Shown: positions 35,010 to 43,031 of the stretch, in pieces | Position numbering within the stretch: the first letter of the stretch is position 1 | Layout: each line of letters starts with the position of its first letter | From: Nonomuraea soli | Lineage (GTDB): Bacteria > Actinomycetota > Actinomycetes > Streptosporangiales > Streptosporangiaceae | Direction of reading: 5' to 3' | Length of the DNA stretch: 64,000 bases | Assembly: GCF_013761175.1 (NCBI RefSeq) | Contig: NZ_JACDUR010000006.1 | Span: 310,001 to 374,000, forward strand | The notes under the pieces: generated by a model | What the model was told of the DNA's origin: nothing | Seen by the model: the letters and a program-made list of their open reading frames with translations, nothing else | Databases searched by the model: none | Made by a program: the position numbers and the translations under genes

Positions 35010-36810
35010 TCCGATCCTGGTGGAAATCGTCGAGGGCACGCTGGCGAGCGTCGAGAAGGAGGTCGAGACGGCCATCGCCCGCACCGCGCGATCCCCCATG
35101 ATCCGCGACGCCCATGACTTCCGCGCCGGCATCCACGACGTCGGCCTGCGCAAGCTCACCGGCCGCAGCTACAGCGCCCTCGTCCAGCCCATCGTCCGCG
35201 ACTTCCCGGTCGAGACGATGAAGCCCGGCGACGTCTACTTCCACAATGACGTCTACCTCTCAGAAGGCGGCATCGGCCACCTGCCCGACCTGTGCGTCAC
35301 CGTCCCCGTCTTCCACGACGGCCAGGTGGTCGCATTCGTGCAGGCCTTCGGCCACCACGACGACATCGGCGGCGCCGTGCCCGGCAGCATGCCCTCCCAC
35401 GCCAGGTCCGTCTTCGAGGAGGGCCTCATGGTCCCCCCGATCAAGCTGTGGGACCAGGGCGTGCCCAACGAGGCGGCGCTGCGCATCATGACCCGCAACT
35501 CGCGCATGCCCGACTCCCTGGCCGGCGACCTCGACGCCGAGTGCTCGGCCTGCCTGATGGGCGCGCGCCGCCTCACCGAGCTGTTCGACCGGTACGGCAG
35601 AGCCGCCGTCGAGGCCTGCTTCGACGCGATCATCGACAAGACGACGGAGACCTTCCGCCGCGAACTGCTCGCCAAGATCCCCGCAGGGACCTACGTCTGG
35701 GAGGACTACGCCGAGCACGACGGCGTCGACGAACCCCGCCTGCACACCCAGCGCATCACCCTGACCGTCGACCACGCGCAGGCCGCGCCGCTGACGATCG
35801 ACTTCACCGGCACCTCGCCCCAGGCCAAGGGCCCGATCAACCACGCGGGCGACTACGCCGACGGCGTGTTCCTGAAGAAGTGGCTCGCCCCGATCCTGCG
35901 CAACCTCGCCGACACCCCCGAGCGCATGGCCGAGCTCGACGTCAACGAGGGCGTCGTGCCGCTGATCGAGATGGTCTTCCCGGACAAGGGCACCCTGCTC
36001 ACGCCGGTCTTCCCCGCGCCCACCAACGCCAGGACGTTCGTCATCCTCAGGCTTCTGGGCGTGCTGGCCGGGGTGCTGGCCAAGGCGACCGGCGGACGCA
36101 TGCCCGCCGACCAGGAGACCATCCGCTACACCGGCGTCCACGGCTCCGACGCCGAGGGCGTGCCGTACCTGATGCGCGAGGTGCTGGGCGGCGGCTCGGG
36201 CGGCCGCTGGTACGCCGACGGCGAGGACACCATCCACGTGGTGCCCGACTCGCGCAACATCCCGGTGGAGTTCGCCGAGGCCCGCTGGCCCTTCCGCGTG
36301 GAGCGGCTGGCGCTGGCGTGCGACTCTGGCGGGCCCGGCGAGTTCCGCGGCGGGCTCGGCTACGACAAGCACATCAGGATGCTGCGAGACGCGTCGTACA
36401 TGTCGATCGCCGACCGGTCGATCCTGTCGTGCTGGGGCGTCAACGGCGGCCTGGCGGGGCGGCCCTTCCGGGTGGACGTCAACGGCAAGGAGATGGAGGG
36501 GCTCGTCGACGACCACCCGGTCAAGGCGGGCGAGGTCATCAGGATCCGCACGACCGGGGGCGGCGGCTGGGGCTCGCCGTACGACCGCGACCCCAGGAAG
36601 GTCGCGGCCGACGTGCGCGACGGCAAGGTGTCGATCGCGGGAGCGCTCGGCGACTATGGCGTGGTGCTGGAGGACGGCCGCGTCGACGAGGTCGGCACCG
36701 CCGAGCTGCGCACCACGATGAGGGCGGGCAAGCGTGCCTTCTTCGACCGCGGGCCCGGCTACCCGAAGCTCGCCGCCGGCCGTACGAACGCGGAGGTCGA
36801 CGAACTGTAG
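34996..36810 (+). CDS. Hydantoinase/oxoprolinase subunit B
   Basis: The 604-residue partner of the preceding protein has the typical DPILVEIVEGTLASVEKEVETAIARTARSPMIRDAHDFRAG N-terminal stretch, HNDVYLSEGGIGHLPDL, FGHHDDIGG (likely metal-binding His pair) and the C-terminal RIRTTGGGGWGSPYDRDP motif. The GTG at 34996 lies inside the end of the A gene. It forms the catalytic complex with it. A 30-bp hairpin follows the stop. Confidence 0.94.
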   Translation: MTTADPILVEIVEGTLASVEKEVETAIARTARSPMIRDAHDFRAGIHDVGLRKLTGRSYSALVQPIVRDFPVETMKPGDVYFHNDVYLSEGGIGHLPDLCVTVPVFHDGQVVAFVQAFGHHDDIGGAVPGSMPSHARSVFEEGLMVPPIKLWDQGVPNEAALRIMTRNSRMPDSLAGDLDAECSACLMGARRLTELFDRYGRAAVEACFDAIIDKTTETFRRELLAKIPAGTYVWEDYAEHDGVDEPRLHTQRITLTVDHAQAAPLTIDFTGTSPQAKGPINHAGDYADGVFLKKWLAPILRNLADTPERMAELDVNEGVVPLIEMVFPDKGTLLTPVFPAPTNARTFVILRLLGVLAGVLAKATGGRMPADQETIRYTGVHGSDAEGVPYLMREVLGGGSGGRWYADGEDTIHVVPDSRNIPVEFAEARWPFRVERLALACDSGGPGEFRGGLGYDKHIRMLRDASYMSIADRSILSCWGVNGGLAGRPFRVDVNGKEMEGLVDDHPVKAGEVIRIRTTGGGGWGSPYDRDPRKVAADVRDGKVSIAGALGDYGVVLEDGRVDEVGTAELRTTMRAGKRAFFDRGPGYPKLAAGRTNAEVDEL

Positions 36811-36820
36811 GCGGCCGGTT

Positions 36821-36850
36821 CTGAAGCCGCCGGCGTGCCACCGGCTTCAG
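36821..36850. terminator. Hairpin between convergent genes
   Basis: CTGAAGCCG at 36821-36829 and CGGCTTCAG at 36842-36850 form a perfect 9-bp stem with a 12-base loop that can fold further. It lies 11 bp after the hyuB-like stop and overlaps the 3' end of the opposing gene, so it can serve as a bidirectional terminator. There is no run of T, as is usual in actinobacteria. Confidence 0.6.
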
Positions 36851-37680
36851 ATCTCGTCCGCCGCCCAGGCGGTCAGGTCGTAGGTCCGCGCGAGAGGCCG
36901 CCACGCGTCGGCGAAGCGTTCCTTGGCCGTCTGCGCGCTCTCCGAGTGCGCCAGGCCGCGGCGGTAGTCGCGATCACGTGACACCTTCCCCGCGCACCCA
37001 CCCGCCTGGTAGCGCCGCGCCCAGGCGTGGAAGGCGGCGTCGGCGCGGTGCGAGGCGTCGAGCGCCTCGACGAGCGCGCTCTTGACCGCCTCCCCGTCCG
37101 GCAGCGATCCGACCTCCAGCCGCTTCGCCTGCGCGAGCTGGTCACGGCGGCCGGCGGTGATCTCCGCGATCCGCCTCACCCCGGCACGCTCGCAGCTGCT
37201 GGCCGCGGCGATCGCGTCGCCCAGGTTGCTGCGGCTCGCATGGCTGCCCGACAGCAGGGACTCGATGGCCTCGGCCTGCCTCGCATCCTGCCCGTCGGCA
37301 GGTTCCTGCTCCGTGTGGCCCGCCTCCGTGCCCGGCTCGGCCTCCGTGGTGGGCTCGGCCGTCTGTCCGGCGGGCGACGGGGGTCTGGGGAGGGGCTGCT
37401 GCCCCGTTCCCGCCTCCCGCGCCTGGGCCTCGCCGGCCACGGAGGAGGGTGCGCTGCCCGACAGGATCCACCAGGAGACCAGCCCGGCCACCGCGACGAG
37501 CGCGCCGCCGAGCAGCAGCCGCGACAGGAGCCTGCGCCGCTGACGCCGGTGACGCACCAGGTCCGCGGGCGGCGGGGGCGGCGCCTGGGCCGACGGGACG
37601 CCACAGCGCGGGCAGGTGGCCGGAGGCCCGAGGACGGCCCCGCACCGCCCGCACGACCGGTTGGATACCGAATCCTGCAT
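36847..37680 (-). CDS. Zinc-ribbon single-pass membrane protein, hypothetical
   Basis: The 277-residue protein starts with a double-CxxC zinc ribbon (CGRCGAVLGPPATCPRCG, about residues 10-27), a Pro-rich and Arg-rich stretch, then one transmembrane helix (LLLGGALVAVAGLVSWWIL). The outer part is a Thr/Glu/Pro-rich linker and a helical domain with two cysteines (SSCERAG, GGCAG). It resembles a cytoplasmic-sensing, extracytoplasmic-domain membrane protein. The gene is divergent from the 37801 module across 120 relatively AT-rich bp and could be functionally linked to it. No known function. Confidence 0.75.
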   Translation of the reverse strand: MQDSVSNRSCGRCGAVLGPPATCPRCGVPSAQAPPPPPADLVRHRRQRRRLLSRLLLGGALVAVAGLVSWWILSGSAPSSVAGEAQAREAGTGQQPLPRPPSPAGQTAEPTTEAEPGTEAGHTEQEPADGQDARQAEAIESLLSGSHASRSNLGDAIAAASSCERAGVRRIAEITAGRRDQLAQAKRLEVGSLPDGEAVKSALVEALDASHRADAAFHAWARRYQAGGCAGKVSRDRDYRRGLAHSESAQTAKERFADAWRPLARTYDLTAWAADEI

Positions 37681-37800
37681 GAACCAATCCTCTGGAAGAT
37701 TGCGGCTCGAGCCCTGGAATTATTGAGGCTATTTGATAACAAGCAACAGAGGTGTGATCCGTCTTTCTTAAGCTTTGCCTGTTGCGAAGGTGAGGCGAGG

Positions 37801-39546
37801 ATGACGAATCAGACCGTGGCAGGCGTTCTGCAGGACGCGCCCCTGGGCGGCAGGTCCATGGGCAACACCACGCGGTACCTCAGCGCGGCGGCATATTTGG
37901 ACGTCAAATTCCGTGATCGCGTCCTGGCCGAAACATTGCAGGACCCCTTTAGGGCAGTTGCACCTTCTTATGGGGGTTTCGACCTCATTCCAGTTATTTA
38001 TCATTGCCGGCGGTCGCGCTCCATGCTGCTGGTCCGCGACGGGATCATCACCGGCTGCCTCATGGTGGGGATGATGATCATGCCGATCTCCACCACCATG
38101 TGGGTGCTGCTCCTGCTGCCCGTGGCGCTGCTGACCGTCAAGTGGACCGGGAGCGCCCGGTTCGTCATGCGCGCCTTCTCCGTGGTGTTGGCCCTCCTGG
38201 CGATGCTCATGCTGCTCTACGTGGGCCTGGTGGTGCTCCTCGTCGGCGGGACGTGGGGGGTGGATTACGACCCGCTGACCGGCTCTGCCGATGTGGAGGC
38301 CGGCCTGCTCAACGTCTTCTTCGGGGCGCTGCTGATTTCCCTGGCGACGCTGGGCGTCGCCCTGGGTTACCGCGTCGCGGTCTACCTCACGCTCGCCGGC
38401 GGTCTGCGGCCCGGCAGTCCCGCGCCGCCCGCGTACGCGACCGACTACAGGCTGCGCAGCCGCCTGGCCTACATCGACCAGGCCCAGTGGGGAAACCTCA
38501 CCATGTACGCCACGGAGGACCCGTTCATGGGCGCCGGGCGGGTGGCACGCAGCTGGTCCATCGCGGTGGAACTGGACCGCCTGCGCCAGGGCGGCACGCC
38601 CACCGCACGCAGCGGGATCCAGGACCGGCCGGTCGAGATCGACCCCGTGGAGCTGCACGGTTTCGTGCGGGAAAGGCTGGCCGACATGCGCGCGCGGGTC
38701 CTGCACCCACGCGAGAGCATCCAGAACCTCGACCTCGGCGACCAGGTGGTGGTGCGCGGCGTGTTCACCGTCGCGGACTGGGCGGGCAACCAGGCGCCGC
38801 ATCCCATGCTCGACAAGGACGGCCTGCCGCGCCACCGGGCCACCCCCGAGGAGATCGCCGCCATCATCCGCCATCCTCAGGGCGGGGTGCGCTACTACCA
38901 GCGGGTCACGATCAGCAACACCGGCCAGGAGATCCGCGACGCCGGCGGTGTTCTGGTGGCGCCGGCCTCCGACCAGGAGGCGCTCACGTCGGCCTTCATC
39001 TATCTCGCCGTCGAAGGCCGCATGCTCTACACCCAGTTCGTGGTCACACATCTGCCTCCCGCGGCCGCGTCCTACCATGTGGTGGACGCTCTGCCCAAAG
39101 CGGGCAGATCTCGCATCGCCTGGGAGGCGGTGAAGGTGGTGCGCCTGGGTCTCCTGCGCGACATCGTGGCGGCTCCGTGGCGCCTGGCCCGTTCGGGTCT
39201 GCAGGCCGTACGGCGGAGCATGTCGATTCCCGACCCCGCCGAACACCTGGTCTACCCCTACGGGGCACGCTTCAGCGTCCGGGAGCTCGGCGCGAGCGCC
39301 ACCATGCAGACATACGTGCAGACGCTCGACGCGGCCAAGTACACGCGGATGATCGAGCAGCGCCTGACCGAGGCTGTGCTCGACTTCCTGGAGGAGCGGC
39401 AGGTCGACACCGGCGCCTACCGGCTGCAGGCCGCCAGCGTGACCATGAACACCGTCAACCTGGCCGAGAACGCCTCGGCGGGCCCCATCGCCGTCGGCCA
39501 CAACGCCGCGGCCACGGCCAACCAGCGCGCAGGGGGAGCGGAATGA
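37801..39546 (+). CDS. Multi-pass membrane protein with C-terminal G-P-x-A-V-G motif, hypothetical
   Basis: The 581-residue protein has a roughly 75-residue soluble N terminus, three or four transmembrane helices between about residues 80 and 200, then a large cytoplasmic domain of about 380 residues. Near its C terminus, NLAENASAGPIAVGHNAAATAN repeats the short beta motif seen at the N terminus of the next gene's product. ATG 37801 follows a GAGGCGAGG ribosome-binding site; the open frame extends further back through unrelated sequence. I recognise no enzyme motif. It overlaps the next gene in an ATGA, so the two are made together. Confidence 0.78.
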   Translation: MTNQTVAGVLQDAPLGGRSMGNTTRYLSAAAYLDVKFRDRVLAETLQDPFRAVAPSYGGFDLIPVIYHCRRSRSMLLVRDGIITGCLMVGMMIMPISTTMWVLLLLPVALLTVKWTGSARFVMRAFSVVLALLAMLMLLYVGLVVLLVGGTWGVDYDPLTGSADVEAGLLNVFFGALLISLATLGVALGYRVAVYLTLAGGLRPGSPAPPAYATDYRLRSRLAYIDQAQWGNLTMYATEDPFMGAGRVARSWSIAVELDRLRQGGTPTARSGIQDRPVEIDPVELHGFVRERLADMRARVLHPRESIQNLDLGDQVVVRGVFTVADWAGNQAPHPMLDKDGLPRHRATPEEIAAIIRHPQGGVRYYQRVTISNTGQEIRDAGGVLVAPASDQEALTSAFIYLAVEGRMLYTQFVVTHLPPAAASYHVVDALPKAGRSRIAWEAVKVVRLGLLRDIVAAPWRLARSGLQAVRRSMSIPDPAEHLVYPYGARFSVRELGASATMQTYVQTLDAAKYTRMIEQRLTEAVLDFLEERQVDTGAYRLQAASVTMNTVNLAENASAGPIAVGHNAAATANQRAGGAE

Positions 39547-39923
39547 GCAACACCATGAACAACGCCGCCAACGGGGGAGTCAACGGGGGCGTCAACGTCG
39601 TCAACATCCACGGCGGCGTGGTCAGCGGCCCCGTCGCGGTCGGCCCGCACGCCGTGGCGAGCGTCACCACGATCGGCTCGGCGCAGGGCACGGAACTCGC
39701 CGCGCTGCTCGACCGGCTGGAGCAGCTGCTCACCGAGCACGCCGAGCAGGTGGACGAGCCGGAGCGGGCCCGCCGTGACGCCCAGGACGTGCGACAGGAG
39801 CTGGCCGAGGCCGACCCCGACCGGTCGAGGATCCTGGATGCGCTGCGCCGCCTGTCGGTGCGTGCGGGCGAGGTCACGACGATCGTCGAGGTCGTCAACC
39901 AGATCCGCGACCTGTTCGGCTGA
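39543..39923 (+). CDS. Small protein with N-terminal G-P-V-A-V-G-P motif and helical C terminus
   Basis: The 126-residue protein opens with an Asn/Gly-rich stretch and IHGGVVSGPVAVGPHAVASV, a short beta-type motif often found at the N terminus of actinobacterial proteins associated with effector or conflict systems. The remainder is helical and charged (EQLLTEHAEQV, VRQELAEADPDRSRILDALRRLSVRAGEV, ending VVNQIRDLF) and resembles the small actinobacterial DUF5955-type family. It has no signal or membrane segment. Translational overlap with the membrane protein suggests a stable partnership, possibly through the shared motif. Confidence 0.72.
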   Translation: MSNTMNNAANGGVNGGVNVVNIHGGVVSGPVAVGPHAVASVTTIGSAQGTELAALLDRLEQLLTEHAEQVDEPERARRDAQDVRQELAEADPDRSRILDALRRLSVRAGEVTTIVEVVNQIRDLFG

Positions 39924-40024
39924 GCCGTCCGTCCGTCTGGTCCGCACGCCGCTCTGGCCGGGCCGTCCGTCCGCCCGGCGTTGCCGCCGCTATCGTCTAA
40001 CTCCCACCGCTCAGGAGGAAGACC

Positions 40025-40897
40025 GTGCGCATCGCCATGGCCGGACTGGCCACCAGCCACCCCTACGCCGACGCCCGGACGCTCGCCCGTCATGGCGAGC
40101 TGGCCGTGTGGGAGCCCGACGCGCAGCGGCTGGCCACCTTCACCGGCGAGCACCCGTCCGCCGCGGTGGCCGGCGACCTGGAGGAGCTCCTGGCGCGCGA
40201 CCTCGACGGCATCGTGCTCACCGTGCCCACGCCGCAGGTGCCCGCCGCGCTCGGCCCGGTGCTCGACACCGGCGTGCCCGTCTTCATCAACAAGCCCGCC
40301 GCGGCCACCCGCGACCAGCTGACCGCCATCGACAACCTGATCAGGCCGTGCGCCGAGCGGGTGCTGTCGAGCTCGGTGCTGCGCTTCGCGCCCGCCTTCC
40401 GCGACCGCGTGATCGATCCCGCCGACGTGCTGGCCGTCCGGGCGACCGTGCGTCACGACGTCGGCATCTGGGCGACCGGATACAACCCCTGGCAGGACAC
40501 CCCGGGCGAGGGCGGCGGCACGCTGGTGACGATGGGCGTGCACGGCGTGGAGCTGCTGGTGGCGCTGCTCGGCCCCGAGGTGAGCCTGGTCGGCGCGGCC
40601 GGTGCGATCAGGCACTACGACACCCTGCGCTCGGAGGACACCGGTGTGATCGCGATGCAGTGGTGGGGGAGCGGCATCCCCGGCACGGTCGAGGTGCTCG
40701 GTGTCAGCGAGGAGGAGTCCTACACCGTCACCGTCCACACCCGCACGGGCGCCGACGAGATCGTCATCGCCGGAGACCTCGGCTACGAGGGCACCATCGA
40801 CGCCTTCCTCGCGATGGTCGGCGGCGCCCCGAGCCCGGTCCCGTGGGAGCAGACCCGGGCCATCCTCGACATCCTGGTCAGCGCGCGGGAGGCGTAG
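40025..40897 (+). CDS. Gfo/Idh/MocA-family oxidoreductase
   Basis: The 290-residue protein has an N-terminal nucleotide-binding fold beginning MRIAMAGLATSHPYAD (the usual GxGxxG is replaced by GLATSH) and the catalytic-region KP dipeptide in VFINKPAAAT. The C-terminal alpha/beta domain contains GGGTLVTMGVHGVELL, the usual His segment. Members oxidise or reduce sugars, inositols and their derivatives with NAD(P). An AGGAGGAAGA ribosome-binding site precedes GTG 40025. It lies just upstream of the sugar-locus operators and could supply an oxidation step, but it has no operator of its own. Confidence 0.8.
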   Translation: MRIAMAGLATSHPYADARTLARHGELAVWEPDAQRLATFTGEHPSAAVAGDLEELLARDLDGIVLTVPTPQVPAALGPVLDTGVPVFINKPAAATRDQLTAIDNLIRPCAERVLSSSVLRFAPAFRDRVIDPADVLAVRATVRHDVGIWATGYNPWQDTPGEGGGTLVTMGVHGVELLVALLGPEVSLVGAAGAIRHYDTLRSEDTGVIAMQWWGSGIPGTVEVLGVSEEESYTVTVHTRTGADEIVIAGDLGYEGTIDAFLAMVGGAPSPVPWEQTRAILDILVSAREA

Positions 40898-40925
40898 AGG
40901 CATTGACACCGCAACCCCCTCCTAG

Positions 40926-40943
40926 TTACGGTCTGGACCGTAA
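40926..40943. promoter_or_regulatory. Operator 1 (18-bp palindrome) over the promoter of the epimerase/lyase operon
   Basis: TTACGGTCTGGACCGTAA is a perfect inverted repeat with a 2-bp centre. A TTGACA -35 at 40903-40908 and TACGGT -10 at 40927-40932 are separated by 18 bp, so the operator covers the -10 element. The gene start is TTG 40960 with a GAGAGGAG ribosome-binding site. It is one of eight members of the family in the locus. Confidence 0.9.
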
Positions 40944-40959
40944 ATGAGAGGAGTCGGGG

Positions 40960-41964
40960 TTGCTTAACGTTGCCGAACTCGAAGAGCGCCTGGCGGAACC
41001 CAGCGCCGCACTCACCGCGGATCTGGCCGAGCTCGACGGTGACCTGATGATCCTGGGCGCGGGTGGCAAACTCGGTCCCAGCCTGGTGCGCCTGGCGCTG
41101 AGGGCGGGGGCCAGGAACGTCATCGCCGTGTCCAGGTTCTCCGAGCCGGGCCTGGCCGACGCGCTGACCGCCGAGGGCGCCACCGTCGTCAGGGCCGACG
41201 TGGCCGACGAGCGGGCGCTCAGAGACCTGCCCGACGCGAAGAACGTCGTCTTCCTGGTGGGAGCGAAGTTCGGCACGTCCGGGCGTGAGCACGCCACCTG
41301 GTTCACCAACGCCTACCTGCCCGGCCGCGTCGCCGAGCGTTTCCGCGACAGCCGCATCGCCGCCCTGTCGACGGGCAACGTCTACCCGCTCGTGCCGGTG
41401 ACGAGCGGCGGCAGCACGGAAGACTCCCCGACCGGGCCGGTGGGGGAGTACGCCATGAGCTGCCTGGGCCGCGAGCGCATCTTCGAGCACTTCTCCGAGA
41501 GGTACGGCACGCCGCTGGCGCTGATCCGCCTCAACTACGCCGTCGAGATGCGCTACGGGGTCCTGGTCGACCTGGCGCAGAAGGTGCTCGACGGCACGCC
41601 CGTCGACCTGTCCACGGGGCAGGTGAACGTCGTCTGGCAGGGCTACGCCAACGAGGTCACGCTGCGCGCGCTCAAGCACGCCTCCGCCGCCCCGCCGTAC
41701 GTGCTCAACGTGACGGGGCCCGAGCTGGTCTCCGTACGGCAGGCGGCCACGGCCCTGGGCGCCGCGCTCGGCAAGGAGCCGGTCTTCACCGGGCAGGAGG
41801 CGCCCACGGCGCTGCTGTCGAACGCGGGCAGGTGCCACAGGACCTACGGCTACCCCGGCATCACGCCGGAGGAGCTCATCGAGCACACCGCCCGCTGGGT
41901 GGCCGGCGGCGGTCCGCTGCTGGGCAAGCCGACCAAGTTCGAACGACGGGATGGGCAGTTCTGA
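40960..41964 (+). CDS. NAD-dependent epimerase/dehydratase-like protein, catalytic lysine missing
   Basis: The 334-residue protein has a Rossmann entry LMILGAGGKLGPSLVRLALRAGA and a short-chain-dehydrogenase-like core, with STGNVYPL before YAMSC. In true epimerases the motif is YxxxK; here the fourth position after Tyr is Cys, so the classical proton-relay Lys is absent. The enzyme may be inactive, act differently, or bind NAD as a regulator or reductase. The TTG start has a good ribosome-binding site. It is followed by a lyase gene after a one-base overlap and is driven from operator 1. Confidence 0.8.
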   Translation: MLNVAELEERLAEPSAALTADLAELDGDLMILGAGGKLGPSLVRLALRAGARNVIAVSRFSEPGLADALTAEGATVVRADVADERALRDLPDAKNVVFLVGAKFGTSGREHATWFTNAYLPGRVAERFRDSRIAALSTGNVYPLVPVTSGGSTEDSPTGPVGEYAMSCLGRERIFEHFSERYGTPLALIRLNYAVEMRYGVLVDLAQKVLDGTPVDLSTGQVNVVWQGYANEVTLRALKHASAAPPYVLNVTGPELVSVRQAATALGAALGKEPVFTGQEAPTALLSNAGRCHRTYGYPGITPEELIEHTARWVAGGGPLLGKPTKFERRDGQF

Positions 41965-43019
41965 TGTTGTCGACGGCGCCCGAGGCGCAGACGAGCGTGC
42001 GCGAGCTCTTCCGCCGCGGGCTGGTGATCCCGGCGCACCCGCTGGCCCTGACCGCCGAGCGCGAGCTCGACGAGCGGCGGCAGCGGGCCCTGACCCGCTA
42101 CTACGTCGAGGCGGGCGCGGGCGGGCTGGCGGTGGGCGTGCACACCACGCAGTTCGCCATCCACGGCACGCCGCTGCTCGCCCCGGTGCTGGAGCTGGCC
42201 GCCGAGACGGCCCGCGAATACTCCCGCGACGTGGTCCTGGTCGCGGGGGCGACCGGGCCCACCGCGCAGGCGGTCGCCGAGGCCGAGCTGGCCCGCGACC
42301 TGGGCTACCACATGGTGCTGCTCAGCCCCTACCGGGAGGCCGACGAGGACGAGCTGATCGAGCGGGCCCGCGCGGTCGGCGAGGTGCTGCCGGTGATCGG
42401 CTTCTACCTGCAGCCCGCCGTGGGCGGCCGCGCCCTGTCGCGCGACTTCTGGACCAGGCTGGCCTCGATCGAGGCGGTGGCCGGCATCAAGGTCGCCCCC
42501 TTCGACCGCTACCGCACCCTCGACGTGCTGCACGGTGTCTGCCGCTCGGGTCGCGAGGGCGAGGTGGCCCTCTACACCGGCAACGACGATCACATCCTGG
42601 CCGACCTGATCACCCCGCACCGGGTCGTGGTCGACGGACGCGAGGTGGAGGTCGAGTTCGTCGGCGGGCTGCTGGGCCAGTGGGCGGTGTGGGTGCGCCG
42701 GGCGGTCGAGCTGCTCGACGAGGCGAGGCGGGCCCGCGCGGGCGACGACGCGGCGACCAGGCGGCTGCTGTCGCTCGACGGCCACCTGACCGACGCCAAC
42801 GCCGCCATCTTCGACTCCGCCAACGGCTTCCACGGCTGCATCCCCGGCATCCACGAGATCCTGCGCCGCCAGGGGCTGCTGGCCGGCCGGTGGTGCCTGG
42901 ATCCGCAGGAGGAGCTGTCGCCGGGCCAGCTGGCCGAGATCGACCGGGTCTGGGCGGCCTACCCGTGGCTTCGCGACGACGACTTCGTCGCCGAGGGCCT
43001 GGACCGCTGGCTCAAGTAG
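41964..43019 (+). CDS. DHDPS/NAL-family lyase (long form)
   Basis: The 351-residue protein is a (beta/alpha)8 aldolase of the dihydrodipicolinate synthase/N-acetylneuraminate lyase family. The Schiff-base Lys is in AGIKVAPFD and the conserved Tyr in IGFYLQPAVG. The family average is about 290-300; the extra length is largely a C-terminal extension. Family members cleave or form 2-keto acids such as KDG, KDO-like or sialic acid. The neighbouring aminotransferase, oxidoreductase and amidohydrolase genes make a 2-keto-3-deoxy-sugar-acid substrate plausible. It is co-transcribed with the epimerase-like gene and converges on the regulator gene. Confidence 0.85.
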   Translation: MLSTAPEAQTSVRELFRRGLVIPAHPLALTAERELDERRQRALTRYYVEAGAGGLAVGVHTTQFAIHGTPLLAPVLELAAETAREYSRDVVLVAGATGPTAQAVAEAELARDLGYHMVLLSPYREADEDELIERARAVGEVLPVIGFYLQPAVGGRALSRDFWTRLASIEAVAGIKVAPFDRYRTLDVLHGVCRSGREGEVALYTGNDDHILADLITPHRVVVDGREVEVEFVGGLLGQWAVWVRRAVELLDEARRARAGDDAATRRLLSLDGHLTDANAAIFDSANGFHGCIPGIHEILRRQGLLAGRWCLDPQEELSPGQLAEIDRVWAAYPWLRDDDFVAEGLDRWLK

Positions 43020-43031
43020 CGGCCACCGATG

